Shown in pieces: positions 47,770 to 58,452 of a stretch of 64,000 nt of DNA; the stretch's first letter is position 1; every line of letters starts with the position of its first letter. The notes beneath the pieces are model-generated. The model was not told where the DNA came from, made no database searches, and worked only from the letters and a program-made list of their open reading frames with translations. Source of the stretch: Ophiura sarsii (Eukaryota > Echinodermata > Ophiuroidea > Amphilepidida > Ophiuridae). The stretch lies in NCBI GenBank assembly GCA_035610835.1, contig CM069446.1:70913062-70977061 (forward strand). Reading direction: 5' to 3'. A program made the position numbers and the translations under genes.

Positions 47770-50700
47770 AAAGATATTGGGATGGTTTGTACTTAGTTGA
47801 TAAATTTACGAAATTACACATCCAATAATTTTGGTGGACATCCTCAAATTTGTACATGGTTGTCCGGCGGACAACCAGATTTTTCTTCTTATTTCTAACC
47901 CCCTTTTTCACCCAATTCTGCTTTATTGAAAAATCACGAAAATTTTCATTTCAAAATGTGCATTCTTACTATTCAAATTTGAAAAACAAACCAGTTCTTA
48001 AAGACCTACTTTTCTGAGAAAATCAGTTCTTAAGACCCTATTTTTCGTCATAAAATTCTCTAAGTTCAGTTCCAAGGCCCCCCTTTTTGAGACCCTGAGC
48101 GGCACACACTACCAAAAAAAAGTTGAGTGCCCCCCCCCCCCCTCCCCCGAATTCCCACAAATGCATCTAGTACGGTTAATCAACACATTCAACGCAAGAG
48201 ATTAAATTAATGCCGGATGGATTTTGTATCTCTTCCATTTGGAATCAAATCCATCATTATTATCAAACCCACATATTCTAAATGTGCGAGAAACATTTAT
48301 TCAAGAGCAACATTTGTAAATCAATAAATACATGGGCCGATCGCTTGCTGGTGCATGCACATCTCCATTAACCCATTGGCAACTGTTGATTGGTCAGAAC
48401 TTCATTTGTTGCACCAATTGGAGACATTGTTAGAATAAATGTAACTCTTTAAAGATCGGAGTGAAATAATTTAAACGCAGCATTTTCATTGGTTATTCAA
48501 ATGAGTATATCTTGTAATCAGCCAATCATAAACAATGTAAGATAGACAGGTAATAACAGGAGCAGGTGGCCTGATGATCCTGACAGACAAACGTAATCCT
48601 CCTGACTGATCCAAAGAGAAACAAAATATCATACAAATCTAAAACAGCAATCATATCCCTGCACAAACCCATCAATCCCATTCATTGAGTGTAACATCCT
48701 AAATGTACAGCAACCGAGAAGATACTTGTCATGTCATTCAACACATGATAGGAAACAACTTTCCAGAATCAAGAAGATTTCCACATTCTATCATCGGAAA
48801 ATGAAAAGATTGATCTGGACACTTTCTGCAGCATCAGGAAGAATTCAGCTTCTTTCCAGCAACGATGAAAATGTGCTGTGCTCATTTTGGTCACGCCAAT
48901 ACAAAGATGCATTTATAAGATGATGAGTTGTGAATCTCAGAAGATGAAAAGTAATATTCCAGTATGAGATATCATATTTTCATAGATGCTCCTCAATATC
49001 CCATACCATTTAATTTTTACAATGGATGCACGGCGCAAAGACGCCACCTATCAGTACGCCGACAGGCAATGTATGATTGGTCAGCGTCCAGCGCCTGTAG
49101 AAATTGGGCATACGTCATGATCTACGCAAGTCTGTTTGAGCCGCATACTTTTGATGGAGTGTTAAAGTTTGTGTTTACCCGTATCAATTTTCCTCCAATA
49201 GCCACTGTCTGTAATGAACTTCAATCATTCCTGATAAGCTCGTTCAACTTCTGGTAGATCTCAACTTCTGGTAGATCTCCGGGCAGGCCTACAAATGCAA
49301 CACTTGTGACCTGTGATTGTATAGTGACTTGTGACTGTGTCTATACACATACAAAGTAATCCTGTATCAAAGACCATAATCCACAATTTCTCCTTAAATA
49401 CCTGGCAGTGGTTTTTTACTTGAACTTCATGGAGGTGACTTTTGTGTCCACCAATTAGGTCTCAAATAAATACTTGGTCTGGTTTGACCATGAGAACATT
49501 AGACCATTACTGGACCCCCTGCAGGCCAGCTAGCTGAATACGAGCCCTCCCTGATAAGAACGAATTTCACTTCTATCAATCTACTTAGAATGGTTTTTCA
49601 CTCCCATAAATGTTTGCTTTCTGCCACATTTCGGTTATTCAGCCTCATTATGAATTCATGCTTTTGTGTTCTCTGGCCATGGAAATACTCTACACTTGAG
49701 TAACATTCAAAAGATTCTTATTCACGCACAACTGTCGATAGTAAAAAGCACAACAATTAGTGTGGTGTGAAATTTTCAATTTTTTTAAAGTTGCCTGAAC
49801 TAGGTTAACTTTACAAAGACCCCTAGTCATGACAGATTAGATGTGGTAGATTTAAACTGGGTTTTTTCACTAGGGATGGGCAAATTGATATCTGATAAGA
49901 TATATATATTGACACTCATTACAGTAGGTTGAGCTCATGTAAAAGTATGCAAGGTCAACCTATCAAAACGGTCAAACGGACTGACGACGGACATCTGTGC
50001 GTGACGGACATCTGTGTGCAACACAATAGCTCGATCTACAAGCTCTGATCGGTTTTCGGATTTTTATTTTTAACGTATGGGCAGTGAGCTGATTGGTGTG
50101 GGCACTATGTGTTACGCAGAGCTCTGTGGTGTTAGCATGATAGTAGTTAAAGCTGTATGTTCTGTTCACTTTAGATTTTTTTTCCCTTTTCACATCAACC
50201 TATTTTGCTATCAAATGAAAACCCATATTTTTCTCTTTATTTCTGTAAAATCTTGGGCGCAAGATATGTTCCATTTAAACGTTACAGGCCAAAATGCAGT
50301 GAATTAACGCCAAAGGTGGTTAACTTCCCCGCTAGTGTGTGTACTACTCAATGTGCAAATTTCTTATCACCATGTGCTTCTAAAACAAGAACCATTGGAG
50401 TTACGCAACTCAAACTTAAGAATATAACTATTTTAATAAGGATGACCCGTCATGTAGAATAGAAAACATCAAGTTGAAAATCGGGCCAGAAATCGGAACA
50501 CCTACCTTTAATCTTTTAATTGGCCTGATACCATATAGTTTTCCTAAAAACATTGTGTGGTTTGCTATTCTGATATTGCCCATCACTACATGTAGATACA
50601 AGTATACTATGACTACTCCCAATATAACAGTAAGCGAATCTGTGCTACCTGCTGCACCTAATCCCACTCATGGTCATTAGAGAAACATTAGCCCTCATTG

Positions 50701-51315
50701 ATTGAACAATTAGCAGAATGTATGACTGGATATTCCCATAAGGTGTGGCACGATGACAGGATAGGGGACACCTTACAGTAGGGTCATGACACGGTGGTCA
50801 ATGCCCTCAAGATGGGACGTACCATTAGATTTAGTGTAGAGGCGGGGGGGGGGGGGGGGGGGTATTACTCATCTAATACGGTATACGGGGATGTGCCGCT
50901 CTAATGGGTCTCTTTTTTGCCAAAAAACCCTAAACATGGGGTATGATTTTTGAGCTGGAAAATCCCTAATAATGGGGTCTATTTTCCCGATAATTTGTGA
51001 CAAATTGGGTCTATAATGAAGCAAAATCCTTAGAAAATGGTAGCTGTTTTTTCCAAAATCACCCTCAAAAATGGGTAGGGGTTTTGAATATCCAGCGGCA
51101 CACCCCCGACCAAACCAAATCCGAGTCTCCCCCCTCCCCCCGGGAGTAGAGGGATGTTGGGCTGGTAGTGGAAACATGACCCATAATTGGCTAATTTTGA
51201 GATTCTTGGAGCAACAACAATCAATAAATTGCACAATTAAAATAACAGTTGTGATTTTCTCTATAATGCCTCCCTATTCATAATTAAATCGTTGGTAAGA
51301 TCTGTCCAAACTAGC
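47770..51315. other. Unassigned DNA right of copy B
   Basis: No exon was recognised. It includes a GC-richer patch at 49030-49150, a doubled GACGGACATCTGTG phrase near 49986, a 19-G run (50844-50862) followed by a GTATTACTCATCTAATACGG..CAGCGGCACACCCCC repeat up to about 51145. Short open frames here show no recognisable family. Confidence 0.5.
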
Positions 51316-51319
51316 TTAA

Positions 51320-51696
51320 AGGGGCATTGAGAGATGTATCAATATACTAAATGAGCAAATAACGTAAAGATAATCATCAACATAGCCCAAATCCAAAATG
51401 TCATACAATTCCGACATCGCCTTCATGCCAAATAAGCAAATAACGGCACTGCCGGGTTGAGATTCGCCGCGAAAGGCCGCATGTAAAACGATAGCACAAC
51501 TTCCGAATTCAGCACCTAGTTTCGATATCATCATATCGAAACTACGAAAATCATGAAATTTTATATGATGAACGGCGAATGTTGGTAAACAGTTTCAGAT
51601 GGTAGTTAGTATATGCCTAAGTATTACTTTGATGCAAAAAAACTGATTTCCAGGATAATTGAGGGTGCACTCCCATACGTATCTCTCAATGCCCCT
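51320..51696. mobile_element. TTAA-flanked MITE, family AGGGGCATTGAGAGAT, copy 3
   Basis: 377 bp between TTAA at 51316-51319 and 51697-51700, the same family and orientation as 35711-36091, outside the duplicated segments. Internal sequence is close to copy 2, including the CCCAAATCCAAAATGTCATAC phrase. Confidence 0.9.
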
Positions 51697-52265
51697 TTAA
51701 ATGTTTGTGGGTTTGTATCTCCGTCCACCATAACAGCATGAATGAAGCATCCTAACGTCATCGTAAATGTAATCTACAGGCGTTAAGAATTCTTCTAACT
51801 GAATTAATTTAGGACATTTGGTCTCATTTAAAAAATTTAAAAAAATCTGTACACTAATAATTACATCATCAAATCAGAAAATACAACTAGTAGAAAGATA
51901 GTCTCCATAAAGAAAACAGGCCCCCACAACCGCTGATCTTTTCACTAAGAATCACATGCATAGAATTGCAAAATACCTCTGATAGAAAGAGGTCTCCACA
52001 TCAGGAATGAGCTCAATGTACATTCCCAGATCAAACCTTCCCCCATTCACTGCCCCTTTACAACCACTGACCTACGTCATCCCGATTCTTTCACTAAGAA
52101 TTACATGCATAGAATCACAAAATAATATGTGCTTGGAAGCAATATCCAGTGACATAACTAGGGTCCTCATTTCAATTTGGGGAGCGAGAGGGGAGAGGCC
52201 TGTGATCAGGGTGGGGGAGGCCTGTGATCAGGGTGGGGGAGGGGTTGCATAATTGAGTGAGTGGG

Positions 52266-52500
52266 GCCCGGGGTGCTCAGTGGTCATTACAAGGGGGTAT
52301 CAGGCGCATCCAAGGACTTTCAAAAAGTACCCTAAATAAGTAATTGCATTAATGTGAAAAAGCATCCCCTAAACAAGTATGGCACAGTATTTTACATACC
52401 CTAAGCAAGTAATATCAGTATCTCCAATACTCTCAACAAGTAGTCCAAATATGTTTATACCCTAAACAATAGTCAAAATATTTTGAGACCCCAAACAAGT
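52266..52500. mobile_element. One-ended relative of the 27368 element
   Basis: CCCGGGGTGCTCAGTGGTCA followed by TTACAAGGGGGTATCAGG matches the left end of 27368-28164, then passes into CCCTAAACAAGTA-type repeats, where the TA MITE at 52502 is inserted. Confidence 0.7.
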
Positions 52501-52501
52501 A

Positions 52502-52710
52502 CTGTAAAAGGCAATATTTTCGCGTACAGATATTTTCGTGGATTTTGATATCAAAGACATTTCGCGAATTGGTTTTTTTCGCGGGCGACCGTCTGAAAGC
52601 ATTGCATGAATGTGTAAAGCAATATTTTCGCGTGTTATAATTTTCGCGGAAAAAGATTTTGCGCGAAAAGCGCGAAAATAAAACCACCGCAAATATTTCA
52701 GCTTTTACAG
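52502..52710. mobile_element. CTGTAAAAG-type MITE inside a repeat tail
   Basis: 209 bp, TA at 52500-52501 and 52711-52712. It sits in a CCCTAAACAAGTA-GTCAAAATATT repeat, whose neighbouring units show the uninterrupted sequence. Confidence 0.9.
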
Positions 52711-53643
52711 TAGTCAAAATATTGTGTTACCTAAAGCAAAAAATGTATCTCTTTACTGAGTATGACACATTTCAAATCCTTTTTTCCTTCCCTAAAAGTA
52801 TTATGAAACAAATGCCGAGCTGATCTATCAGATCGGATTGGGGAAAAAAGGGGGGAATTATTCCATGTACCTTCTCAATGTATAGACCTCCCTACCATCG
52901 CATCCATATAACCACTGACCTGCATCTTGATTCTTTCACTAAGAATTACATGCATAGAATCAAACAAATACATGCAGTTACTTAAAGGTCATGTGTGCAT
53001 ACTCGCTCCTTTTCCCATTCAACTTTTAAATCCTATTATAGTATTTTGCAGACTGGTATCGTGTTTAACACCTGTATATTGTTGTGTGAATGCATGGAGC
53101 GCCAGCGCAGGTAGGTTAAGATGTGTGTCGCTGTTATAAAAGCGTTTTCCAGCATAAATACGGCTATTGCTGTTTTGTACAACATCACGATCGACACGAT
53201 TCAGATCTCTGAGTCATCTCATATGGCTGATGGACCAAATTATTGGCGCAACAACTGCTAACTGTATCGTAGCCTAGAGTCAAATCTTGTTTTAAGAAGT
53301 GTTGTGGCGCTTCATTCTGTCTTGGACTTGTTTGCAGGCTAGCGCCATGTTCATGTTGCCAAAATCAATCATATTTTTAATCTGTCAAGAAAATCTGACG
53401 ACTTCATTCATAGCTTGTTCATCATTTTCAAACCTGAGTATCATGAAAGAATATTGTCAATAATTGAGGGACAATTTTGTTTAGGATTTTTTTTCTTTTC
53501 AATAGAAATATTGTGTCAACTCTCTCATTCTCCTAATACAATATATTATGCATGACTGGAGAAATGACAAACCCAGAAAAAATGGACTTCAGAGGGAAAT
53601 GTTTGGGCTTCGATGGGAAATTCTGACATACATATTCAACATT

Positions 53644-53995
53644 AGGCAAAAAAAAAAAAAAGTTGACTTGCCCTTTCCGACCGACCCTAATTCTCGGAAA
53701 TCTAGGGTCGCTATTTTTTTTTTTTTTTTCAAAAAAAAAAAAAAATTGAAAAAATTGAAAGCACATAACAATAAAGAAAGATCAAAACGTGTTTTTAAGT
53801 AGTATCTGCTTGTTTAAAAATCAACAAAAAAAATCAATTTTTTAAAAAAAAAAATCAACAAAAAAAATCTTTAAAACGTGTTTTTGTGCAGTAAATTTTC
53901 CAAAAATTTTCAACAACAACAAAAAAAAAATCCGACCGTCCAACCCTGACTTTGACCCTTAAAGGGCAAGTCAACTTTTTTTTTGTTTTTGGCCT
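53644..53995. mobile_element. GTTGACTTGCCCTTTCCGAC TIR element, copy 1
   Basis: Left AAAGTTGACTTGCCCTTTCC and right AAAGGGCAAGTCAACTTT are inverse, with AGGC/GGCCT at the outer edges and poly-A/T tracts inside. Related ~90-bp host-like blocks lie on both sides (53540-53630 and 54020-54130). Open frames on both strands are low-complexity artefacts. Confidence 0.8.
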
Positions 53996-54185
53996 TATTG
54001 TTGATGGCTGATGCGAAATTATTGGCACAACAATTTTCTAATTCTCCTAATATGACAATATATGTAACTGGGAAAATAGGGAACCCAGAAAAAAATTGAC
54101 TTTGGAGGGAAATGTGTGGCTTTGGAGGGACGTATTACAGGATTAAATAATAACGAAATACATACAAATTTGAAGGGAATGTTTC

Positions 54186-54364
54186 TTCACGAATGGAAAT
54201 TTTCAAAGTTGTGTTGGGATTTTTTTTTTTTGTGGCCATGACAATGCGCACTATACGTATGTGTTCCTGGGGAATATTTCTTCACGAATGGAAATTTGTT
54301 GTGTCGGAATTTTTTTTTTATGTGGCCCTGACAATGCGCACTATGTGTTATGTGTTCCTGGGGA
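54186..54364. repeat. Two-unit tandem repeat of ~102 bp
   Basis: TTTCTTCACGAATGGAAATT, a T-run, then TGACAATGCGCACTAT and GTGTTCCTGGGG occur twice in order. Confidence 0.88.
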
Positions 54365-54549
54365 GGTGTGCGAAGGAATTATAAACGGGAAAAGCCACTA
54401 CTGTAAAAACTACCCAATTTAATTTCACTAATTTCACCAGGTGAACGCTCCAGTTCTCGAAATTGAATCCTCACCAATTGAGAATAATAAGTATAGTGTT
54501 ACAAAGCAGATGAATTGAAATTCAAGAAATTAAATGCTCGGTAAGGCAA

Positions 54550-54790
54550 CGAAGAAAAAAAAACCTGTCCTATGAGCCAGACCAACCCACTTTTTGATTC
54601 GTTTGTGATTTTATTTTTTTTGATTCTTTTTTCTCAAATCATGTAAAATTAGCCGGTTTTTGGCTGAAAATCTGTCGATTTTTTTTCTCTCCACAGATTT
54701 GTGCATATTTTGGTGACATTTTATATATAGGTTATAAAAACAAAAAAACAAGACTGACTGACCGACCCTACTTGACAGGTCCGTCCGTTT
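54550..54790. mobile_element. GACCGACCCTACTTGACAGG-type repeat
   Basis: Reverse-complement partner of 29140-29400. A piece resembling the CTGTAAAAG MITE interior (TTGAGCTTCC..ATACAAAATGAAT) follows at about 54800-54845. Confidence 0.65.
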
Positions 54791-55003
54791 TTATTTTTCA
54801 CGAATTTGAGCTTCCTTCATAGACCTACATACAAAATGAATAAATCCCTTTTACTTGATGTCTATATCAGGGGTTAAAATATCATTTTTGCTGTGAAGGC
54901 TATTTTTAGCAAATTCTGCCAAAAATCGCCCCCTTTAGTACATTTTACCATAGGCCAAAATTTTCTCAGGGGGCTTTCTTGTGAAAACTGGGGGCTAATC
55001 GCC

Positions 55004-55390
55004 CTTCGCCCTGTGTATTTTGACACAAGGCGAAAAGTCAACCGCCTCTCCATCTTCCAGAAGGCATATTATGGTCATCTATCAATCCCAGTCCAAACAC
55101 TACTGCACCCGGTCACTCGCCTTACAAGAAGACTTCACAGCAAATCATTTCTGGAACTACAACCGTCACGTGACAGTTATAAATACTCTTTCCTACCAAG
55201 AACTGTCACGGATTGGAACAATCTGCCAGAGAACATAGTAAACACAGAACTCGCTATACCCTTCAAAAACCAAGTCACAAAGCACTTCAAGTAGCAACAT
55301 TACAAATCAACGCGCACACACATCCCGGTTCGTTTTACTCCACTAGGAGTGTTGAACTGTAACCACAAAGAAGAAGAAGAAGAAGAGTCC
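55004..55390 (+). mobile_element. 5'-truncated LINE: C-terminal end of reverse-transcriptase ORF and (GAA)n tail
   Basis: The frame ending at the TAG at 55292-55294 reads RKVNRLSIFQKAYYGHLSIP, then VTRLTRRLHSKSF, YKYSFLPRTVTDWNNLPENI and PFKNQVTKHFK. The SF[LF]PRT..DWN.LP..I signature followed by a short F-K tail is typical of the C-terminus, beyond the RT domain, of non-LTR retrotransposon ORF2 proteins in marine invertebrates. The recognisable part is about 88 residues; upstream residues in the same frame (from 54893) look unrelated. A ~75-bp 3' UTR ends in a GAA microsatellite (about 55367-55387). The fragment is a dead copy, about a tenth of the usual ORF. LINE clade cannot be fixed from this piece. 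Confidence 0.85.
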
Positions 55391-55546
55391 TGGTCTATAT
55401 TAGTTTTACCACAGTGAATTATGTTCGACAAGAATATGTCAGATTTTAGAAAAATCAACAGATAGTATAAATATGAAATAATTTGCTATATCATCTTGTG
55501 GGCTTAAATTCATTGAACGGAGGGAGTGTGTTCATAGAATGGAATA

Positions 55547-55755
55547 CTGTAAAAGCTGAAATATTCGCAGTGGTTTTTATTTTCGCGCTTTTCGCGCAAA
55601 ATATTTTTCCGCGAAAATTATAACACGCGAAAATATTGCTTTACACATTCATGCAATGCTTTCAGACGGTCGCCCGCGAAAAAAACAATTCACGAAATGT
55701 CTTTGATATCAAAATCCGCGAAAATATCTGTACGCGAAAACATTGGCTTTTACAG
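55547..55755. mobile_element. CTGTAAAAG-type MITE
   Basis: 209 bp with TA at 55545-55546 and 55756-55757, opposite in interior orientation to 52502-52710 and very similar to it, including GACGGTCGCCCGCG. Likely a recent copy. Confidence 0.9.
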
Positions 55756-55869
55756 TAGTAGTATCTTTCTCCCATAGATTATATATGAAATATAACATCA
55801 AATAGCCCAATCTCGGAGGTAGATTAGTACCGATTTTGACAATGATGATCTCAACATAGATCACAACTG

Positions 55870-56830
55870 ACAAGGATAATAATTATTAGCGGCTAAAAAC
55901 ATGTCACTCAGTCACACGTGTGCACCGGCCTAGTTATTACATCAATTGAGAAACGGCTAACTTGTACTGTTGCTGACTTCTATCGGTTGTTTGATACAAC
56001 GAGATATGATTATAAATATAACAAAAAAACAAGTGTATACAAATTATTAATCCAAACATGAAATTTAGTCGAATGCGAAAAATGAATTAAAACATTTTGA
56101 ACACAAATATTTTGAGATTTTTTCCAGAAATATCCAAAATTTCAAAAAAATTCAATTTTCTTTAAAAATAGTCTTTTTTTCCATAAGAGTTTTTTTCTTG
56201 ACATGGATAATAATTATCAACGGCTAAAAACATGTCACTCAGTCACACGTGTGCACCGGCCTAGTTATTACTGATCAATACATCAATTGAGAGACTGCTA
56301 ACTTGTACTGGCTGCTGACTTCTATCGCTTGTTTGATATAACTAGATATGATTATAAATATAACAAATTTCACACACAAAAAAGCATACAAATTAATCAA
56401 AACATGAAATTTAGTGGAATGCGAAAAATATTTTGACAAATATTTTGAGATTTTTTCAGAAATTTCCAAAATTTCCAATTATTCAATTTTCTTTATTATC
56501 TAAAAATAGTCTTTTTTTCCAAAAGAATTTTTTTTCTTGACATTTTTATTTTTAAATCTTAAACATTTTCAATGATTCATTGCACAAATTTAATCCCTCC
56601 CCCCCCCCCCCCATAAAAAAAACAAAAAAATATTTTGTTTGAATAAAATAGCCCACCTCAGAAAAAGATTACCGATTTGACAAATGATGATCTCAACACA
56701 TATCACAACTGACAAGGATAATAATTATCACTATCAGCTAAAAACATGTCACTCTGTCACATGTGTTCACCGGCCTAGTTATTACATCAATTGAGAAACG
56801 GGCTAACTTCTACTGACTGCCGAGATATAA
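55870..56830. repeat. Three diverged copies of a ~340-bp block
   Basis: GGATAATAATTATTAGCGGC, CATGTCACTCAGTCACACGT and GGCCTAGTTATTACATCAAT occur near 55875, 56207 and 56715. The first two units continue into TTGTTTGATA..GATATGATTATAAATAT and a CCAAAATTTC stretch. The third is shortened. Each has a CACGTG-like palindrome (CACACGTGTG in two). Confidence 0.88.
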
Positions 56831-56993
56831 AACGCAATTTGACCGCTGACACCTACACATGTATCAGGTGCTATAATCCCGGCCATGCATCAAGTCTTTG
56901 ACGAAATAAAGTGCATCACATAGTTTCAATGAAGCACCTTTTTCTACCGTGCAATTCATGTCTGGGACATAAAGTACACTTTAGAACGATGTA

Positions 56994-57297
56994 CTGTAAA
57001 TAGAAATTTTGTGCAAAAATAATGATGAGCGAATTTTTATGAATTAATCCAAAACATGGAAATTGTCAGAAATTTGAGAAATTGTGTGCTCAAATAGGCG
57101 GCAAAAACAACCTTAACTTTCATCAGGTGGGCACATTTTGATCAATTTTTGCTTGTTTTTATTTTCACAATTTTGAACATCGGTACATAGATCCACATAC
57201 AAAATGAATACATTCCCACGTTTTTATTTTCACGCTTGCTGATTTGAGCGCGAAAAGCGTGAAAATAAATGTAGCGTGAATTTTTTCACTTTTACAG
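56994..57297. mobile_element. CTGTAAA-type MITE, longer variant
   Basis: 304 bp from CTGTAAATAGAAATTTTG to TTCACTTTTACAG, TA at 56992-56993 and 57298-57299. The right half matches the 10247 copy, but several CG dinucleotides have become TG or CA, as expected from methylation decay. Confidence 0.82.
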
Positions 57298-58126
57298 TAC
57301 TTGAAAAAAGTTAATGACTGAAAACATTACACATTATTTTGACACCACCAAAGGCATCCTCTTCAAATCATAATTATGTCTCATGGCAGATTATCATGTC
57401 ACCAATTCATAATTCCTCAAAATAAGAAAGAAGTTCATTCCATGCATCTCTACCAATGCTACCTACAAGGCCCTGCGTGAAACCAAAATTACCTCTATGG
57501 TGTATGTACTACGTAATGCGAGACCCACAATCCCTTGCGGTGCTTATGTCTGTAGATTGGCCGCCGTGTCAACGCTTCGGTTTTTATTTCCCCGTCGAGT
57601 GACTAATAGACCACCAGGTGTTCGGAATTGAGGAGAAATTGGTGGCGTATAAATAAATAAAAAATCTTGGGGCTCATTATATTCAATGGATATGATTGTT
57701 TCCAAATCCATACATAAAGGAATTTTCTAAATATTTTATCAACATTTCTATTCCATTCAACCAGTACCTCTAGCGTTCTGAAAAAAGATAATTCGCACTT
57801 GTCGTGATTTCAGACAACCCGACATAGACATGGAATCATCAACTGCATTTGAAATTTCTATGAAAATCATGTAAAATTCGGAAGAATACAAGACTTCACA
57901 TGTTACTTCTCAAACACCCTTTTAAAAAAAAACTATATAAAAAACGCCATTCTACAGCATCTAATCGTAAACAAAATATTAAATAGCTTCAATTTAATAG
58001 ACAAAAGGTTTACGAAAACTTTCTTTCATACATATTTTGAGGACACAGCCTTCGGATTTATTCAACCCTCCCTCTCAGTAGAAACAAATTAAACATCATC
58101 AATGAAAGGAAAAATCCCTCCAATTT
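57298..58126. other. Unassigned DNA with a GC-richer patch
   Basis: No exon was recognised. At 57505-57600 the sequence is less AT-rich, with CCCACAATCCCTTGCGG and GGCCGCCGTGTCAACGC; it could be regulatory but nothing proves it. Confidence 0.4.
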
Positions 58127-58452
58127 AGGCCCCCCCAAAAAAAGTTGACTTGCCCTTTCCGACCGACCCAAATTTTCGGAAATCTAGGGTCGCTATTTTT
58201 TAAATTTTCTTTTTCAAAGTAAAAAAAACAAAATGAAAAAAAATTGGGGAAAAAATAAAAGAAGCACATAACAATAAAGAAAGATGAAAACATGTTTTTG
58301 AGTAGTATCTGCTTGTTTAAAAATAAAAAACAAAAATCTTTAAAAAATGTTTTTGTGCAGTAAATTTTCAAAAAATGTCACACACAAAAAAAAATCAGAC
58401 CGTCCGACCCTGACCCTGAAAGGGCAAGTCTACTTTTTTTGTTTTTGGCCTT
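58127..58452. mobile_element. GTTGACTTGCCCTTTCCGAC TIR element, copy 2
   Basis: Same ends and interior as 53644-53995 (GGAAATCTAGGGTCGCTATT, GTAGTATCTGCTTGTTTAAA), same orientation, moderately diverged. Confidence 0.8.

Noticed and set aside
53533..53802. Overlapping K/F-rich ORFs on both strands
   Set aside because: They translate the poly-A/poly-T interior of a TIR element.
54893..55026. N-terminal part of the 133-residue ORF as part of the LINE protein
   Set aside because: Upstream of about 55027 the residues no longer resemble the LINE C-terminus; the frame is open by chance.
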